Below are positions 25,109 through 32,762 of a stretch of DNA of 64,000 nucleotides, piece by piece. The translations under genes were made by a program, and so were the position numbers. The number at the start of each line of letters is the position of its first letter. Positions within the stretch are counted from its first letter, which is position 1. Below the pieces are notes generated by a model. The model was not told the DNA's origin, made no database searches, and worked only from the letters and a program-made list of their open reading frames with translations. This DNA is from Flavobacterium araucananum (GTDB lineage: Bacteria; Bacteroidota; Bacteroidia; Flavobacteriales; Flavobacteriaceae): contig NZ_MUGS01000015.1 in NCBI RefSeq assembly GCF_002222055.1, positions 186,001-250,000 on the forward strand, written 5' to 3'.

Positions 25109-25135
25109 GGTTTGGGTTTTAACAGAAATCAAATA

Positions 25136-25345
25136 TAGTTTTTTATTTGTTTCAAGTTTCAGGTTTGAGGTTTCATGTTGATGAACTTTGTGGTTATTGG
25201 TTTCACGCAGATTTTGCAGATTAAATTTCAATAAAAAAATCTGCTTAATCTGCAAAATCTGCGTGAAACAAAATCTTTGCGAACTTTGCGCTATTCTTTG
25301 TGCGGTTAATAAACTTGAAACCTGAAACAAGAAAAACCTGAAACA
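25136..25345. repeat. Intergenic word repeats upstream of the helicase gene
   Basis: AAATCTGCTTAATCTGC and its inverse (CGCAGATTTTGCAGATT) near 25206-25266, CTTTGCGAACTTTGCGC near 25273, and CTTGAAACCTGAAACAAG near 25313 with CAAGTTTCAGGTTTGAGGTTTC near 25150. The blocks form an inverted pair around 25235. They sit between the M14 and helicase genes and explain the spurious upstream extension of the M14 frame. Confidence 0.5.
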
Positions 25346-25357
25346 ACTTTTTTTGAC

Positions 25358-25365
25358 TACTTTTG
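25358..25365 (+). promoter_or_regulatory. Candidate -7 element immediately before the helicase ATG
   Basis: TACTTTTG (25358-25365) matches TAnnTTTG and ends four bases before the ATG at 25370. No good -33 TTG lies at the right distance. If real, the transcript is leaderless, as proposed for pyrE. Confidence 0.4.
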
Positions 25366-25369
25366 CAAA

Positions 25370-26719
25370 ATGAATAAAAATCACCATTCCAATAACATAC
25401 TTTCGAACTTAGGAATTGAAAGCCTAAACGAAATGCAAGAAGTAGCGCAGGATGCTATTTTAAATGATAATAATGTTTTGCTGCTTTCTCCAACTGGATC
25501 AGGAAAAACATTGGCTTTTTTGTTACCTGTTTTAGAATTATTACAACCTGAAATTCTTTCGGTTCAATGTTTAATTTTAGTGCCTTCGCGCGAATTAGGT
25601 TTACAAATTGAGCAGGTTTGGAAAAAAATGGGAACTCAGTACAAAGTAAATATTTGTTACGGAGGTCACTCTATTGATACTGAAATCAAAAACTTAAGTA
25701 ATCCGCCAGCTGTTTTAATAGGAACTCCGGGAAGAATTGCAGATCATATTGACAGGGATACTTTTAGAACTGATAAAATTCAGACTTTAATTCTGGATGA
25801 ATTTGATAAGTCATTGCAATTGGGTTTTCATGAGCAAATGTCTTATATCATTGGAAAATTGACAAAATTGAACAAACGGGTTTTAGTTTCTGCAACCTCA
25901 GATATTGAAATTCCAAGATATACACGCGTAATAAATCCAACAATTTTAGATTTTATTCCGGAGCAGGAAGAAAAAACGAATCTTTCGATGAAAATGATTG
26001 TTTCGCCTGCCAAGGATAAATTAGGGAGTTTATTCAACTTGATTTGTTCTTTGAAATCACAATCGGCTATTATTTTTTGTAACCATCGTGATGCGGCAGA
26101 ACGTATTAGTGATACACTTAATGAAAAAGGAATTTATTCAACTTACTATCATGGCGGAATGGATCAGGAGGAGCGCGAACGTGCTTTGATTCAGTTTAGA
26201 AACGGAAGTATGAGTTACTTAATCACAACTGATTTAGCAGCTCGTGGATTGGATATTCCTGAGATGAAACACGTAATTCATTATCATTTGCCTCTAAAAG
26301 AAGATGAATTTACACACCGTAATGGTCGTACAGCCCGTATGCAAGCTTCCGGAACGGCGTATATCCTTGTTCATGAAAGCGAAAAACAACTCGATTATAT
26401 CGATTATGGAATGGATGTTTTAAAAGTCGAAAATGCAACGACTTTACCAAAACCACCGGAATTTCAAACTATTTATATTAGTGGTGGAAAGAAAACAAAA
26501 TTAAATAAAATTGATATTGTTGGTTTCTTTTCGCAAAAAGGGAAACTTGAAAAAGGGGATTTAGGCTTGATTGAAGTAAAAGATTTTATTTCGTTTGCAG
26601 CTGTAAAGTTTAATAAGGTAAAAGACTTGTTGCATCTTATTAAAGAGGAGAAAATGAAAGGCAAGAAATTTAAGATTGAAGTTGCGCGAAAAGTGGTAAA
26701 GAAAGAGGAGGAGAAGTAG
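25370..26719 (+). CDS. DbpA-like DEAD-box family RNA helicase
   Basis: 449 residues. Helicase motifs: MQEVAQDAILNDNN (Q motif region), SPTGSGKT (I), PSRELGLQ (Ia), GTPGRIAD (Ib), LDEFD (II), SAT (III), HRNGRTARM (VI). The C-terminal 75 residues (VGFFSQKGKLEKGDLGLIEV, then GKKFKIEVARKV) match the RNA-binding domain of DbpA, which directs that helicase to 23S rRNA during large-subunit assembly. Motif II reads DEFD where DEAD is the rule, and motif VI has Asn for Ile. The role in ribosome assembly is by homology. Confidence 0.88.
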   Translation: MNKNHHSNNILSNLGIESLNEMQEVAQDAILNDNNVLLLSPTGSGKTLAFLLPVLELLQPEILSVQCLILVPSRELGLQIEQVWKKMGTQYKVNICYGGHSIDTEIKNLSNPPAVLIGTPGRIADHIDRDTFRTDKIQTLILDEFDKSLQLGFHEQMSYIIGKLTKLNKRVLVSATSDIEIPRYTRVINPTILDFIPEQEEKTNLSMKMIVSPAKDKLGSLFNLICSLKSQSAIIFCNHRDAAERISDTLNEKGIYSTYYHGGMDQEERERALIQFRNGSMSYLITTDLAARGLDIPEMKHVIHYHLPLKEDEFTHRNGRTARMQASGTAYILVHESEKQLDYIDYGMDVLKVENATTLPKPPEFQTIYISGGKKTKLNKIDIVGFFSQKGKLEKGDLGLIEVKDFISFAAVKFNKVKDLLHLIKEEKMKGKKFKIEVARKVVKKEEEK

Positions 26720-26810
26720 ATTTTTTTTGATTCAGGTTTCAAGTTTCAGGTTGTTTGAGTCGAATGTTCGCTTTTGTTGATCGTTTTGCAAGCTTTAGAA
26801 ACATAAATTA

Positions 26811-26842
26811 GAGTAAAATAGTTGTTATTTTGCTCTTTTTTA
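26811..26842 (+). terminator. Terminator of the helicase gene
   Basis: GAGTAAAATA (26811-26820) pairs with TATTTTGCTC (26826-26835, one mismatch), followed by six T residues. Confidence 0.65.
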
Positions 26843-26940
26843 AGCCTTAAAAACTGCTGAAAATGGCTAGTTTTAGGTCTGATTTTTTGGGTATGATAAG
26901 TTTAAAATATTGAATTTCAGTATTTTAATTACTGCTCTTT

Positions 26941-27005
26941 AAGCGTTAGGAATAATTGCAAATAACGATCTTAATTTATTGTTAATAAATTAACGGCTAA
27001 CGCTT
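26941..27005. repeat. Nested inverted repeat upstream of the gene at 27064
   Basis: Outer arms AAGCGTTAG (26941-26949) and CTAACGCTT (26997-27005) are exact inverse copies. An inner palindrome TTAATTTATT/AATAAATTAA spans 26971-26993. The block lies about 60 bp before a start codon and could be an operator, an RNA structure or a small non-autonomous element. Confidence 0.5.
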
Positions 27006-27063
27006 TAATTTATCATATTTTCTGCGTTTCTTGTGCCCGTAAATAATAAACCCCAAATTAATT

Positions 27064-27510
27064 ATGAAAAGAATTTTTACGATTGCCATTTTGTTGTTTA
27101 GTTTTGTCTCTTTTGCACAAATTAAAGTTCTTGAAACTGTTCCTGTTGAAAAATTAGGAAAAGTAAATAACAATTATATTCAAAAAATTGGAGATGAATA
27201 TACTGTTTATTACACAAGTATTCAAAACGATGATGAATCTTCAAGCTTAAGAAAATTTACATTTAAAAATGTTAATAATGATTACGCAAGTCTTTATAGT
27301 ATTATTGTAAATGGTTTTAGTGCAAATCCTTTATATGATATTAAATTAGAATTACCTAATAATTATATTTGGTTGCACTACACAGGAAGTGTTATTCCTG
27401 AAAAAGCAACAGTTCAGTTTATGGTTTCTTCTAAAGAAGCTTCTTCTGCTACAAGCAGCGTGTCTGAGCCATTTGTAAAAGATCAGATCAACAAATTATT
27501 TCAAAAATAA
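27064..27510 (+). CDS. Small secreted protein of unknown function
   Basis: 148 residues. A signal peptide (1-19, MKRIFTIAILLFSFVSFAQ) precedes a soluble, strand-rich domain with no Cys. I recognise no family. Codon and base use match the surroundings. It stands alone between a large inverted repeat and a strong terminator, so it is a single-gene unit. Confidence 0.7.
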   Translation: MKRIFTIAILLFSFVSFAQIKVLETVPVEKLGKVNNNYIQKIGDEYTVYYTSIQNDDESSSLRKFTFKNVNNDYASLYSIIVNGFSANPLYDIKLELPNNYIWLHYTGSVIPEKATVQFMVSSKEASSATSSVSEPFVKDQINKLFQK

Positions 27511-27530
27511 TTAGTTTAAAATACAGCATT

Positions 27531-27568
27531 AAAAAAGGCTATTCAAGATATTGAATAGCCTTTTTTTA
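27531..27568. terminator. Terminator between convergent genes
   Basis: AAAAAAGGCTATTCAA (27531-27546) pairs with TTGAATAGCCTTTTTT, loop of about four. A-run and T-run allow use from both strands (27064 gene on plus, PhnA-like gene on minus). Confidence 0.8.
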
Positions 27569-27628
27569 GTTTACAGTTTTCGATGACAGTTTTCAGCTGT
27601 TTTACGAATTGAAAATTGTGACTCAAAC

Positions 27629-28207
27629 TTATATTTTCTTCACATACTGTGTAATAATTACAATTTGCTGACCATCGACTTTTCCTTCAATATATTCGGC
27701 ATTTTCATGGTCTAAACGGATATTGCGAACTGCAGTTCCTTGTTTGGCAACCATGCTTGATCCTTTTACTTTTAGATCTTTGATTAAAACGACAGAATCT
27801 CCGTGTTCTAAGATTACTCCATTGCTGTCACGGTGAATAATTTTGTTTTCGTCTTCTTCGCCTTCGCCGGTTGCTTGTGCCCATGCCAGAGTATCTTCGT
27901 CTAAGTACATCATATCAAGCAATTCCTGTGGCCATCCCGAAGCACGCAAACGGCTTAACATTCTCCAGGCTACAACCTGTACCGCCACGTTTTCATTCCA
28001 CATGCTGTCATTAAGACATCTCCAGTGATTTAAATCTACATTATCCGGGTTTTCAATTTGGTCAATACACGTATTACAGGCTAAAATACTTTCGTCAAGA
28101 CCGCCTTTTTGAGTTGGTAATACTTGATATACTTTTAGGTTTTCTTCGGCTCCACAAAGTTCGCATTTAGATCCGCTACGTTTGTTTAATTCTCTTTCGA
28201 TGCTCAT
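27629..28207 (-). CDS. PhnA-like zinc-ribbon protein
   Basis: 192 residues from the ATG at 28207-28205 (MSIERELNKRSGSKCELCG). The frame extends to 28327, but that extension lies over a repeat. The N-terminus is a zinc ribbon with CELCG and CNTC. The C-terminal 70 residues (RDSNGVILEHGDSVVLIKDLKVKGSSMVAKQGT and onward) are the PhnA domain, an SH3-like barrel. Despite the old name, these proteins are not part of the phosphonate lyase and their function is not established. Confidence 0.85.
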   Translation of the reverse strand: MSIERELNKRSGSKCELCGAEENLKVYQVLPTQKGGLDESILACNTCIDQIENPDNVDLNHWRCLNDSMWNENVAVQVVAWRMLSRLRASGWPQELLDMMYLDEDTLAWAQATGEGEEDENKIIHRDSNGVILEHGDSVVLIKDLKVKGSSMVAKQGTAVRNIRLDHENAEYIEGKVDGQQIVIITQYVKKI

Positions 28208-28288
28208 TATTTGGTGTTTATTTAAAAATGCGAAATTACTTATAATTTGTTTCGCTTGCAAGTTTATGTTTTTGGTGTTTATCGTAAC

Positions 28289-28337
28289 TCGGAATGGATT
28301 AAAATCCATCCTTACAATATGTTTCAAGCCTATGGCT
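28289..28337. repeat. Short palindromic interspersed repeat at the coaD 3' end
   Basis: ATGGATT/AATCCAT hairpin (28294-28309), then CTTACAATATGTTTCAAG and the small palindrome GCCTATGGC. The coaD stop codon lies within the last palindrome. The arrangement matches the kind of short extragenic repeats common in this phylum. Confidence 0.45.
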
Positions 28338-28791
28338 TTTGAACTCTAACTGCATCCGGAACCAGCATTTCATATTCACCGTCATGACGCAGTACATCAC
28401 GAACAATGCTTGAACTAATAAATGAAGTACTTGCTGCTGTTAATAGAAATACAGTTTCGATTTTAGACAGTTTTCTGTTGGTGTGGGCGATGGCTTTTTC
28501 GAATTCGAAATCGGCCGGATTGCGCAAACCTCTTAAAATAAAATGTGCTTTTTGTTTTTTTGCCAAATCGATTGTTAATCCCTCATAGGTAATAACTGAA
28601 ACTTTTGGTTCGTCTTTGAAGGTTTCTTCGATGAAACGTTTTCTTTCTTCGAGTGAAAACATGTATTTTTTTTCGGCGTTGACGCCAATGGCGATTACAA
28701 TTTCATCAAATAATGAAATTCCTCTTTTGATAATATCTTCGTGTCCTAGTGTTATAGGATCAAATGATCCCGGGAATATGGCTTTTCGCAT
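28330..28791 (-). CDS. coaD: Phosphopantetheine adenylyltransferase
   Basis: 153 residues, close to the usual 160. Nucleotidyltransferase motif GSFDPITLGHEDII at 8-21 (T/HxGH), LRGLRNPADFEFE near 90, and SSSIVRDVL near 130 (the ISSTxVR box). It makes dephospho-CoA from phosphopantetheine and ATP. It follows ddl on the same strand with a 154-bp gap holding a terminator. The last few codons lie in a palindromic repeat, so the natural C-terminus may have been altered. Confidence 0.95.
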   Translation of the reverse strand: MRKAIFPGSFDPITLGHEDIIKRGISLFDEIVIAIGVNAEKKYMFSLEERKRFIEETFKDEPKVSVITYEGLTIDLAKKQKAHFILRGLRNPADFEFEKAIAHTNRKLSKIETVFLLTAASTSFISSSIVRDVLRHDGEYEMLVPDAVRVQKP

Positions 28792-28802
28792 CTTTTTTTA
28801 TT

Positions 28803-28843
28803 GAGGTTCAGAGGTTCAGAGTGGCAAAGGAACAAAGGTTTTT
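28803..28843. repeat. Degenerate GAGGTTCA word repeat
   Basis: GAGGTTCAGAGGTTCAGAGTGGCAAAGGAACAAAGG-type units upstream of coaD, akin to 19471-19512 and 44650-44708. Confidence 0.45.
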
Positions 28844-28886
28844 ATACTTTGACTTCGCTCAGTCTGACAAATTATTGTTATATAAA

Positions 28887-28941
28887 AAAGAAGGTTCTAA
28901 AATCTTAGTGCCTTGGCAACTTAGTATCTTAGAACCTTTTT
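28887..28941 (-). terminator. Hairpin downstream of ddl
   Basis: AAGGTTCTA (28891-28899) and TAGAACCTT (28930-28938) pair; T- and A-runs flank both sides. The loop consists of the TTAGTGCCTTGGCAACTTAG word repeat. Likely the ddl terminator. Confidence 0.55.
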
Positions 28942-28945
28942 TTTG

Positions 28946-29917
28946 TTAAGCTAGAGCTAACTCAATTGCATTAGTGAATAAATCTTCAAGAGATATTCCT
29001 GCTGCTTGTGCTTGTTGCGGAATCAAACTTTCTGTTGTTAATCCCGGGATTGTATTCATCTCGAGCATGTAGGGCTCGTTGTCTACGATGATGAATTCGC
29101 TTCTTGAAAAACCTTTCATTTTTAGGACTTCGTAAGCACGCTTAGCCGTTTCTCCTACTTTTTGTGTTAGTTCGTCTGAAATTCTTGCGGGTGTAATTTC
29201 TTGTGACTTTCCTTCGTATTTGGCTTCGTAGTCAAAGAAATCATTGTCTGATACAATTTCGGTAATTGGCAAAACCTTGATTTCTCCCTGATAGTTTATT
29301 ACTCCAACAGAAACTTCGGTTCCGTCAAGGAAACTTTCTATGATGATTTCGTTATCTTCTTTGTAAGCCACTTCAATTGCGATTGGCAATTCGGCTTCAG
29401 ACTTTACTTTAGAGATTCCAAAACTGGAACCTGCTTTATTTGGTTTTACAAAACAGGGTAAACCTACTTTTTTAACGATTTCGGCTGTATTGATAACATC
29501 GCCTTTGTTTAGGTAATAGGAGATTGCAGTTTTGATTCCGTATGGTTTTAAAACCGATAATAAATCACGTTTATTAAAGGTAAGTGCTGCCTGATAATAA
29601 TCGCAGGACGATTGCGGGATTCCTAATAATTGAAAATAAGCCTGCATTAACCCATCTTCGCCGGGAGTTCCGTGAATGGCATTGAAAACACAGTCGAAAG
29701 TAATTTTTTGATCGTTTACGGTTACAGAAAAATCGTTTTTATCAATTGAAAATTCGGCATTATTCTCGTCAACATAAACCCATTTTTCTTTAAAAATATG
29801 AATACGAAATCCGTTGTATTTTGTTTTGTCAAGATATTGGTGTACTACGTTTCCGCTGATAAGCGAAATTTTGTATTCGCTTGAATATCCGCCCATAATG
29901 ATGGCTATGTTTTTCAT
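28946..29917 (-). CDS. ddl: D-alanine--D-alanine ligase
   Basis: 323 residues of the ATP-grasp family. GGYSSEYKISLISG near 8-21 is the N-terminal D-Ala site, PCFVKPNKAGSSFGISKV near 155 the ATP-binding loop, and EMNTIPGLTTESLIPQQA near 290 the C-terminal site with metal-binding Glu and Asn. It forms D-Ala-D-Ala for peptidoglycan. It is divergent from the PASTA-protein gene, consistent with a cell-wall neighbourhood. Confidence 0.96.
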   Translation of the reverse strand: MKNIAIIMGGYSSEYKISLISGNVVHQYLDKTKYNGFRIHIFKEKWVYVDENNAEFSIDKNDFSVTVNDQKITFDCVFNAIHGTPGEDGLMQAYFQLLGIPQSSCDYYQAALTFNKRDLLSVLKPYGIKTAISYYLNKGDVINTAEIVKKVGLPCFVKPNKAGSSFGISKVKSEAELPIAIEVAYKEDNEIIIESFLDGTEVSVGVINYQGEIKVLPITEIVSDNDFFDYEAKYEGKSQEITPARISDELTQKVGETAKRAYEVLKMKGFSRSEFIIVDNEPYMLEMNTIPGLTTESLIPQQAQAAGISLEDLFTNAIELALA

Positions 29918-30017
29918 TATATATTTTTTTTTAAAGTTTTTATTTGTTTTAGGTTGGTTTTATTTTAGGTTTTTACCAAGAATAGGTTCGAAGACACTCT
30001 TATGAAACCTAAAGACT

Positions 30018-30096
30018 AGCCCTGATGGGAGCGGCATCCTTTTGTTTTTTTCTTTAAAAAACAAAAGATACAGCAGACAGCAGGAAACAGCTTCTA
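30018..30096. repeat. Long hairpin repeat, copy A
   Basis: Starts AGCCCTGATGGGAGCGGCAT and ends ACAGCAGGAAACAGCTTCTAA-like sequence, with a central perfect stem CTTTTGTTTTTT / AAAAAACAAAAG. Copy B at 38839-38919 has the same flanks but a different stem. Confidence 0.65.
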
Positions 30097-30133
30097 AAAA
30101 TCGAAATTTCAAATTTTTTCAATGTTAGTAACG

Positions 30134-30187
30134 TAATATTACTAGTATTATAAGTATTACTAATATTACGAGTATTACTAATATTAC
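30134..30187. repeat. Six tandem 9-bp units
   Basis: TAATATTAC, TAGTATTAT, AAGTATTAC, TAATATTAC, GAGTATTAC, TAATATTAC follow with no gap (consensus NARTATTAC). The array ends 40 bp before the -7 box of the PASTA gene promoter. Confidence 0.7.
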
Positions 30188-30227
30188 TTAAAACAAAATT
30201 ATCATTTTTTTTGAAACGAAATAGCTT

Positions 30228-30235
30228 TATCTTTG
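30228..30235 (+). promoter_or_regulatory. -7 promoter element for the PASTA gene
   Basis: TATCTTTG matches TAnnTTTG. TTTG at 30210-30213 upstream is 14 bp away, a little short for a -33 box. The distance to the ATG at 30256 is 20 bp. Confidence 0.5.
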
Positions 30236-30255
30236 CCACAACTAAAAATAAATTT

Positions 30256-30879
30256 ATGAGTTTACGTAAGTATTTAACAAGCCGGGTATTTTTTGTACAA
30301 ATCTTAATTGCGGCTGCTATCATTGCGGTTTTAGGTTATTTGTTTATGCATTGGCTGACTTTTACAACTGATCACGGACATGAAATTGCAGTTCCTAATT
30401 TGGCTAAACTGACTGAAGAGCAGGTGGAGGCAAAATTAGACGAATTAGACTTAGATTATGTGCTTTTGGATAGTGTTGATTACCGAAGTGAATTCCCTAA
30501 ATACAGTGTTGTTGAGCAAGATCCGTTGCCGGGAACGAAAGTAAAAGTGGGAAGAAAAATATATATTAAAATTAATGCATCAGGATTTTCGTCTGTTAAA
30601 ATTCCTGATTTAATTGAGAAAACGTATCGTGAAGCGGTTCCTACTCTAAAGGCTCTAGGGCTTGAACAGGGAACGATTACCTATATTCCTAACCTTGGAA
30701 AAGATATGGTTTTGGAGATGCGTTATAAAGGTAGAAACTTAAAAGTAGGTGACCGTGTGCTTAAAGCTTCTAAAATCGACTTGGTTTTAGGAGACGGAAA
30801 AGCAACTTATGTAGATGAAAGTCAGGCGACAGACAGTTTAGCTGCGCCAACTACTGAAACCCCAAAAGATGAACAATAA
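30256..30879 (+). CDS. PASTA-domain membrane protein
   Basis: 207 residues from the ATG at 30256, chosen because a promoter element (30228) lies within the longer frame that begins at 30211. One membrane helix (about 13-34, VQILIAAAIIAVLGYLF) is followed by PASTA repeats: VPNLAKLTEEQVEAKLDELDL with EQDPLPGTKVKVGRKIYI, and IPDLIEKTYREAVPTLKALGL. PASTA domains bind muropeptides in kinases and penicillin-binding proteins, but no kinase or transpeptidase domain is present here. The 3' end overlaps the pseudouridine synthase gene by 11 bp. Position next to ddl fits a role at the cell wall. Confidence 0.85.
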   Translation: MSLRKYLTSRVFFVQILIAAAIIAVLGYLFMHWLTFTTDHGHEIAVPNLAKLTEEQVEAKLDELDLDYVLLDSVDYRSEFPKYSVVEQDPLPGTKVKVGRKIYIKINASGFSSVKIPDLIEKTYREAVPTLKALGLEQGTITYIPNLGKDMVLEMRYKGRNLKVGDRVLKASKIDLVLGDGKATYVDESQATDSLAAPTTETPKDEQ

Positions 30880-31912
30880 TAATGAAAATTTAGATCTGGA
30901 AGACGAATTATTCGAGCATTTTAGATTTGAAGTCCCTAAAGGTCAGGCGTTTTTGCGTATTGACAAGTATTTAATGAATTTGATTCAGAATGCCACGCGT
31001 AACAAAATTCAGAACGCTGCTACTGAAGGAAACATTTTTGTAAATGATATTCCTGTAAAATCAAATTATAAAGTAAAACCACTTGATGTGGTAACGGTTA
31101 TGTTAACGCATCCGCCATACGAAAACCATATTCTTCCGGAAGATCTTCCGCTGAATATTGTGTACGAGGATGATGCTTTGTTGTTGATTAACAAAGAACC
31201 GGGAATGGTTGTGCATCCGGGTCATGGTAATTATACCGGGACTTTGGTGAATGCTTTGGCGCATCATTTTGATAATTTGCCAATGAACAGTAGCGAACGT
31301 CCGGGATTGGTTCATAGAATCGATAAGGATACGTCTGGACTTTTGGTTGTGGCAAAAACAGAGGCGGCAATGACGCATTTGGCGAAACAGTTTGAAGCTA
31401 AGACTTCTGAACGGGAGTATATTGCTCTTGTTTGGGGAAATGTTGCCGAAGAGGAGGGAACGATCGAAGGAAATCTTGCAAGACATTTGAAAGACCGCAT
31501 GCAAATGGCTGTTTTTGCAGATCCTGAAATAGGGAAACCAGCAGTTACTCATTACAAAGTTTTGGAACGTTTTGGTTATGTTACTTTGATTTCGTGTCGA
31601 TTAGAAACGGGTAGAACTCACCAGATTCGTGCGCACATGAAACATATTGGGCATCCGTTATTTAATGACGAACGTTACGGTGGGCATTTGATCCTGAAAG
31701 GAACTACGTTTACAAAATACAAACAGTTTATTGATAATTGTTTTAAAGCTTTGCCACGTCAGGCTTTGCATGCTAAGACACTTGGTTTTGTACATCCTAC
31801 GACTGGCCAAATGATGCGTTTTGATACTGAACTTCCTCAGGATTTTCAGGATTGTATCGATAAATGGCGTAACTACGGTAAGACGCATAATATGGAAGAT
31901 GATGAGAATTAA
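30869..31912 (+). CDS. RluA/RluD-family pseudouridine synthase
   Basis: 347 residues. An S4 RNA-binding domain (about 20-85, LRIDKYLMNLIQNATRNKIQNA) precedes the catalytic domain with GLVHRIDKDTSGLLVVAKT near 140 (HRLDxxTSG motif holding the catalytic Asp) and LETGRTHQIRAHM near 245. It isomerises uridines in rRNA, probably 23S as RluD does; the exact site is not known. Overlaps the PASTA gene by 11 bp, so translation may be coupled. Confidence 0.92.
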   Translation: MNNNNENLDLEDELFEHFRFEVPKGQAFLRIDKYLMNLIQNATRNKIQNAATEGNIFVNDIPVKSNYKVKPLDVVTVMLTHPPYENHILPEDLPLNIVYEDDALLLINKEPGMVVHPGHGNYTGTLVNALAHHFDNLPMNSSERPGLVHRIDKDTSGLLVVAKTEAAMTHLAKQFEAKTSEREYIALVWGNVAEEEGTIEGNLARHLKDRMQMAVFADPEIGKPAVTHYKVLERFGYVTLISCRLETGRTHQIRAHMKHIGHPLFNDERYGGHLILKGTTFTKYKQFIDNCFKALPRQALHAKTLGFVHPTTGQMMRFDTELPQDFQDCIDKWRNYGKTHNMEDDEN

Positions 31913-31983
31913 TTTTAGAAATTAGATTTTAGATTATAGAATAAAGAATAAAGAAAATAGAGAAAAGATTTTCTGGTATAAAC

Positions 31984-32011
31984 AAAAAAAGCTCCTTTGG
32001 GAGCTTTTTTG
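31984..32011. terminator. Terminator between convergent genes
   Basis: AAAAAAGCTCC and GGAGCTTTTTT pair around TTTG, a compact bidirectional terminator between the pseudouridine synthase and the lipoprotein gene. Confidence 0.8.
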
Positions 32012-32030
32012 TTTTACATATTTCAATTAT

Positions 32031-32113
32031 AGCCCGAGGTTTCAACCTTGGGTACGTATCGGGATTCATATCAGGATAGATTATGACGTCGAATGGTTGA
32101 AACCATTAGCAAT
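32031..32113. repeat. Composite palindromic repeat (two hairpins)
   Basis: Imperfect stem CCCGAGGTT/AACCTTGGG near 32033-32053 and perfect stem AATGGTT/AACCATT at 32092-32107, joined by about 40 bp. It lies between a terminator and the stop of the lipoprotein gene and codes for nothing visible. Confidence 0.5.
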
Positions 32114-32137
32114 GTTTTTTCTAATTGGAATAAATTT

Positions 32138-32752
32138 TTATTGAAGAGTTTTAATGGTTAAATCAATAACTTTTGCTTCGCCGTTGGTTAAGAAACCTAA
32201 TTTGCCTTGGTCGCTTAATTTGGCTTTCCCGATAGAACATTCTAAGAAAGTTTGATTATCTACCGAGAAGAACAATTGATCGTTTAGAATTTTAATTTTT
32301 ACGATATACCATTTGTTGTTTTCTAGTTTCATTTCTTTTTTAAACAATGTTGGTCCGCCACGTTTACCATATTCGTCACTGTTTTTATTGTATACACCTC
32401 TCCCGATCACGATATTCTGATCGATTTGGTACAGGTATGTCCTGATGTAATTTTCTTTGTCGATGTTCAACATTACTTCAAAAAGAGATTCTTTGGTCAT
32501 GTTTACCTTAAAATTAATTTCATAATTCTCAGGGAGGTTTTTCTTAGATTCAATTACGCCCCAATGCATTGGACCGCCCAGACCTTTTAAGGTATCTTTT
32601 TCCAGAAACCATTCTTTAGGATTTGATTTCCATTCTGATTTTAATGTAGTGGTTTCATTTATTTTGTATGCTGTTTTTGTTGTAGAGATTGTACCACAAC
32701 AGGAAACTACGAGTAGTGGGAATGCTAATAATGCGAGATATTTAATTTTCAT
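32138..32752 (-). CDS. Lipoprotein with a jelly-roll (LamG/DUF1080-like) domain
   Basis: 204 residues. Lipoprotein signal MKIKYLALLAFPLLVVSC (Cys 18). The rest has the spacing of a concanavalin-type beta-sandwich: EWFLEKDTLKGLGGPMHWGVIES, YEINFKVNMTKESLFEVMLNI, NNKWYIVKIKILNDQLFFSVD, and GKLGFLTNGEAKVIDLTIK at the end. Domains of this type bind or cleave sugars; I see no catalytic signature. It starts 10 bp after the tandem ABC gene, in the same transcription unit. Confidence 0.65.
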   Translation of the reverse strand: MKIKYLALLAFPLLVVSCCGTISTTKTAYKINETTTLKSEWKSNPKEWFLEKDTLKGLGGPMHWGVIESKKNLPENYEINFKVNMTKESLFEVMLNIDKENYIRTYLYQIDQNIVIGRGVYNKNSDEYGKRGGPTLFKKEMKLENNKWYIVKIKILNDQLFFSVDNQTFLECSIGKAKLSDQGKLGFLTNGEAKVIDLTIKTLQ

Positions 32753-32762
32753 TTTTGTCTTT

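Larger units (their letters stand above)
26720..27063. other. Intergenic region with terminator and large inverted repeat
   Basis: This 344-bp stretch has a short word repeat after the helicase stop, the helicase terminator (26811-26842) and a nested inverted repeat (26941-27005). No coding frame is supported. Confidence 0.6.
29918..30255. other. Divergent intergenic region ddl / PASTA gene
   Basis: 338 bp holding one copy of a long hairpin repeat (30018-30096), a 9-bp tandem array (30134-30187) and a promoter element for the plus-strand genes (30228-30235). Confidence 0.6.

Noticed and set aside
25109..25387. N-terminal extension of the M14 peptidase
   Set aside because: It translates low-complexity repeat DNA; the signal peptide begins at 25108.
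30134..30187. CRISPR array
   Set aside because: Units are 9 bp with no spacers and no cas genes are present.
31103..31888. Minus-strand frames inside the pseudouridine synthase gene
   Set aside because: Shadows of the plus-strand gene; no domain, and they overlap a well-supported enzyme.
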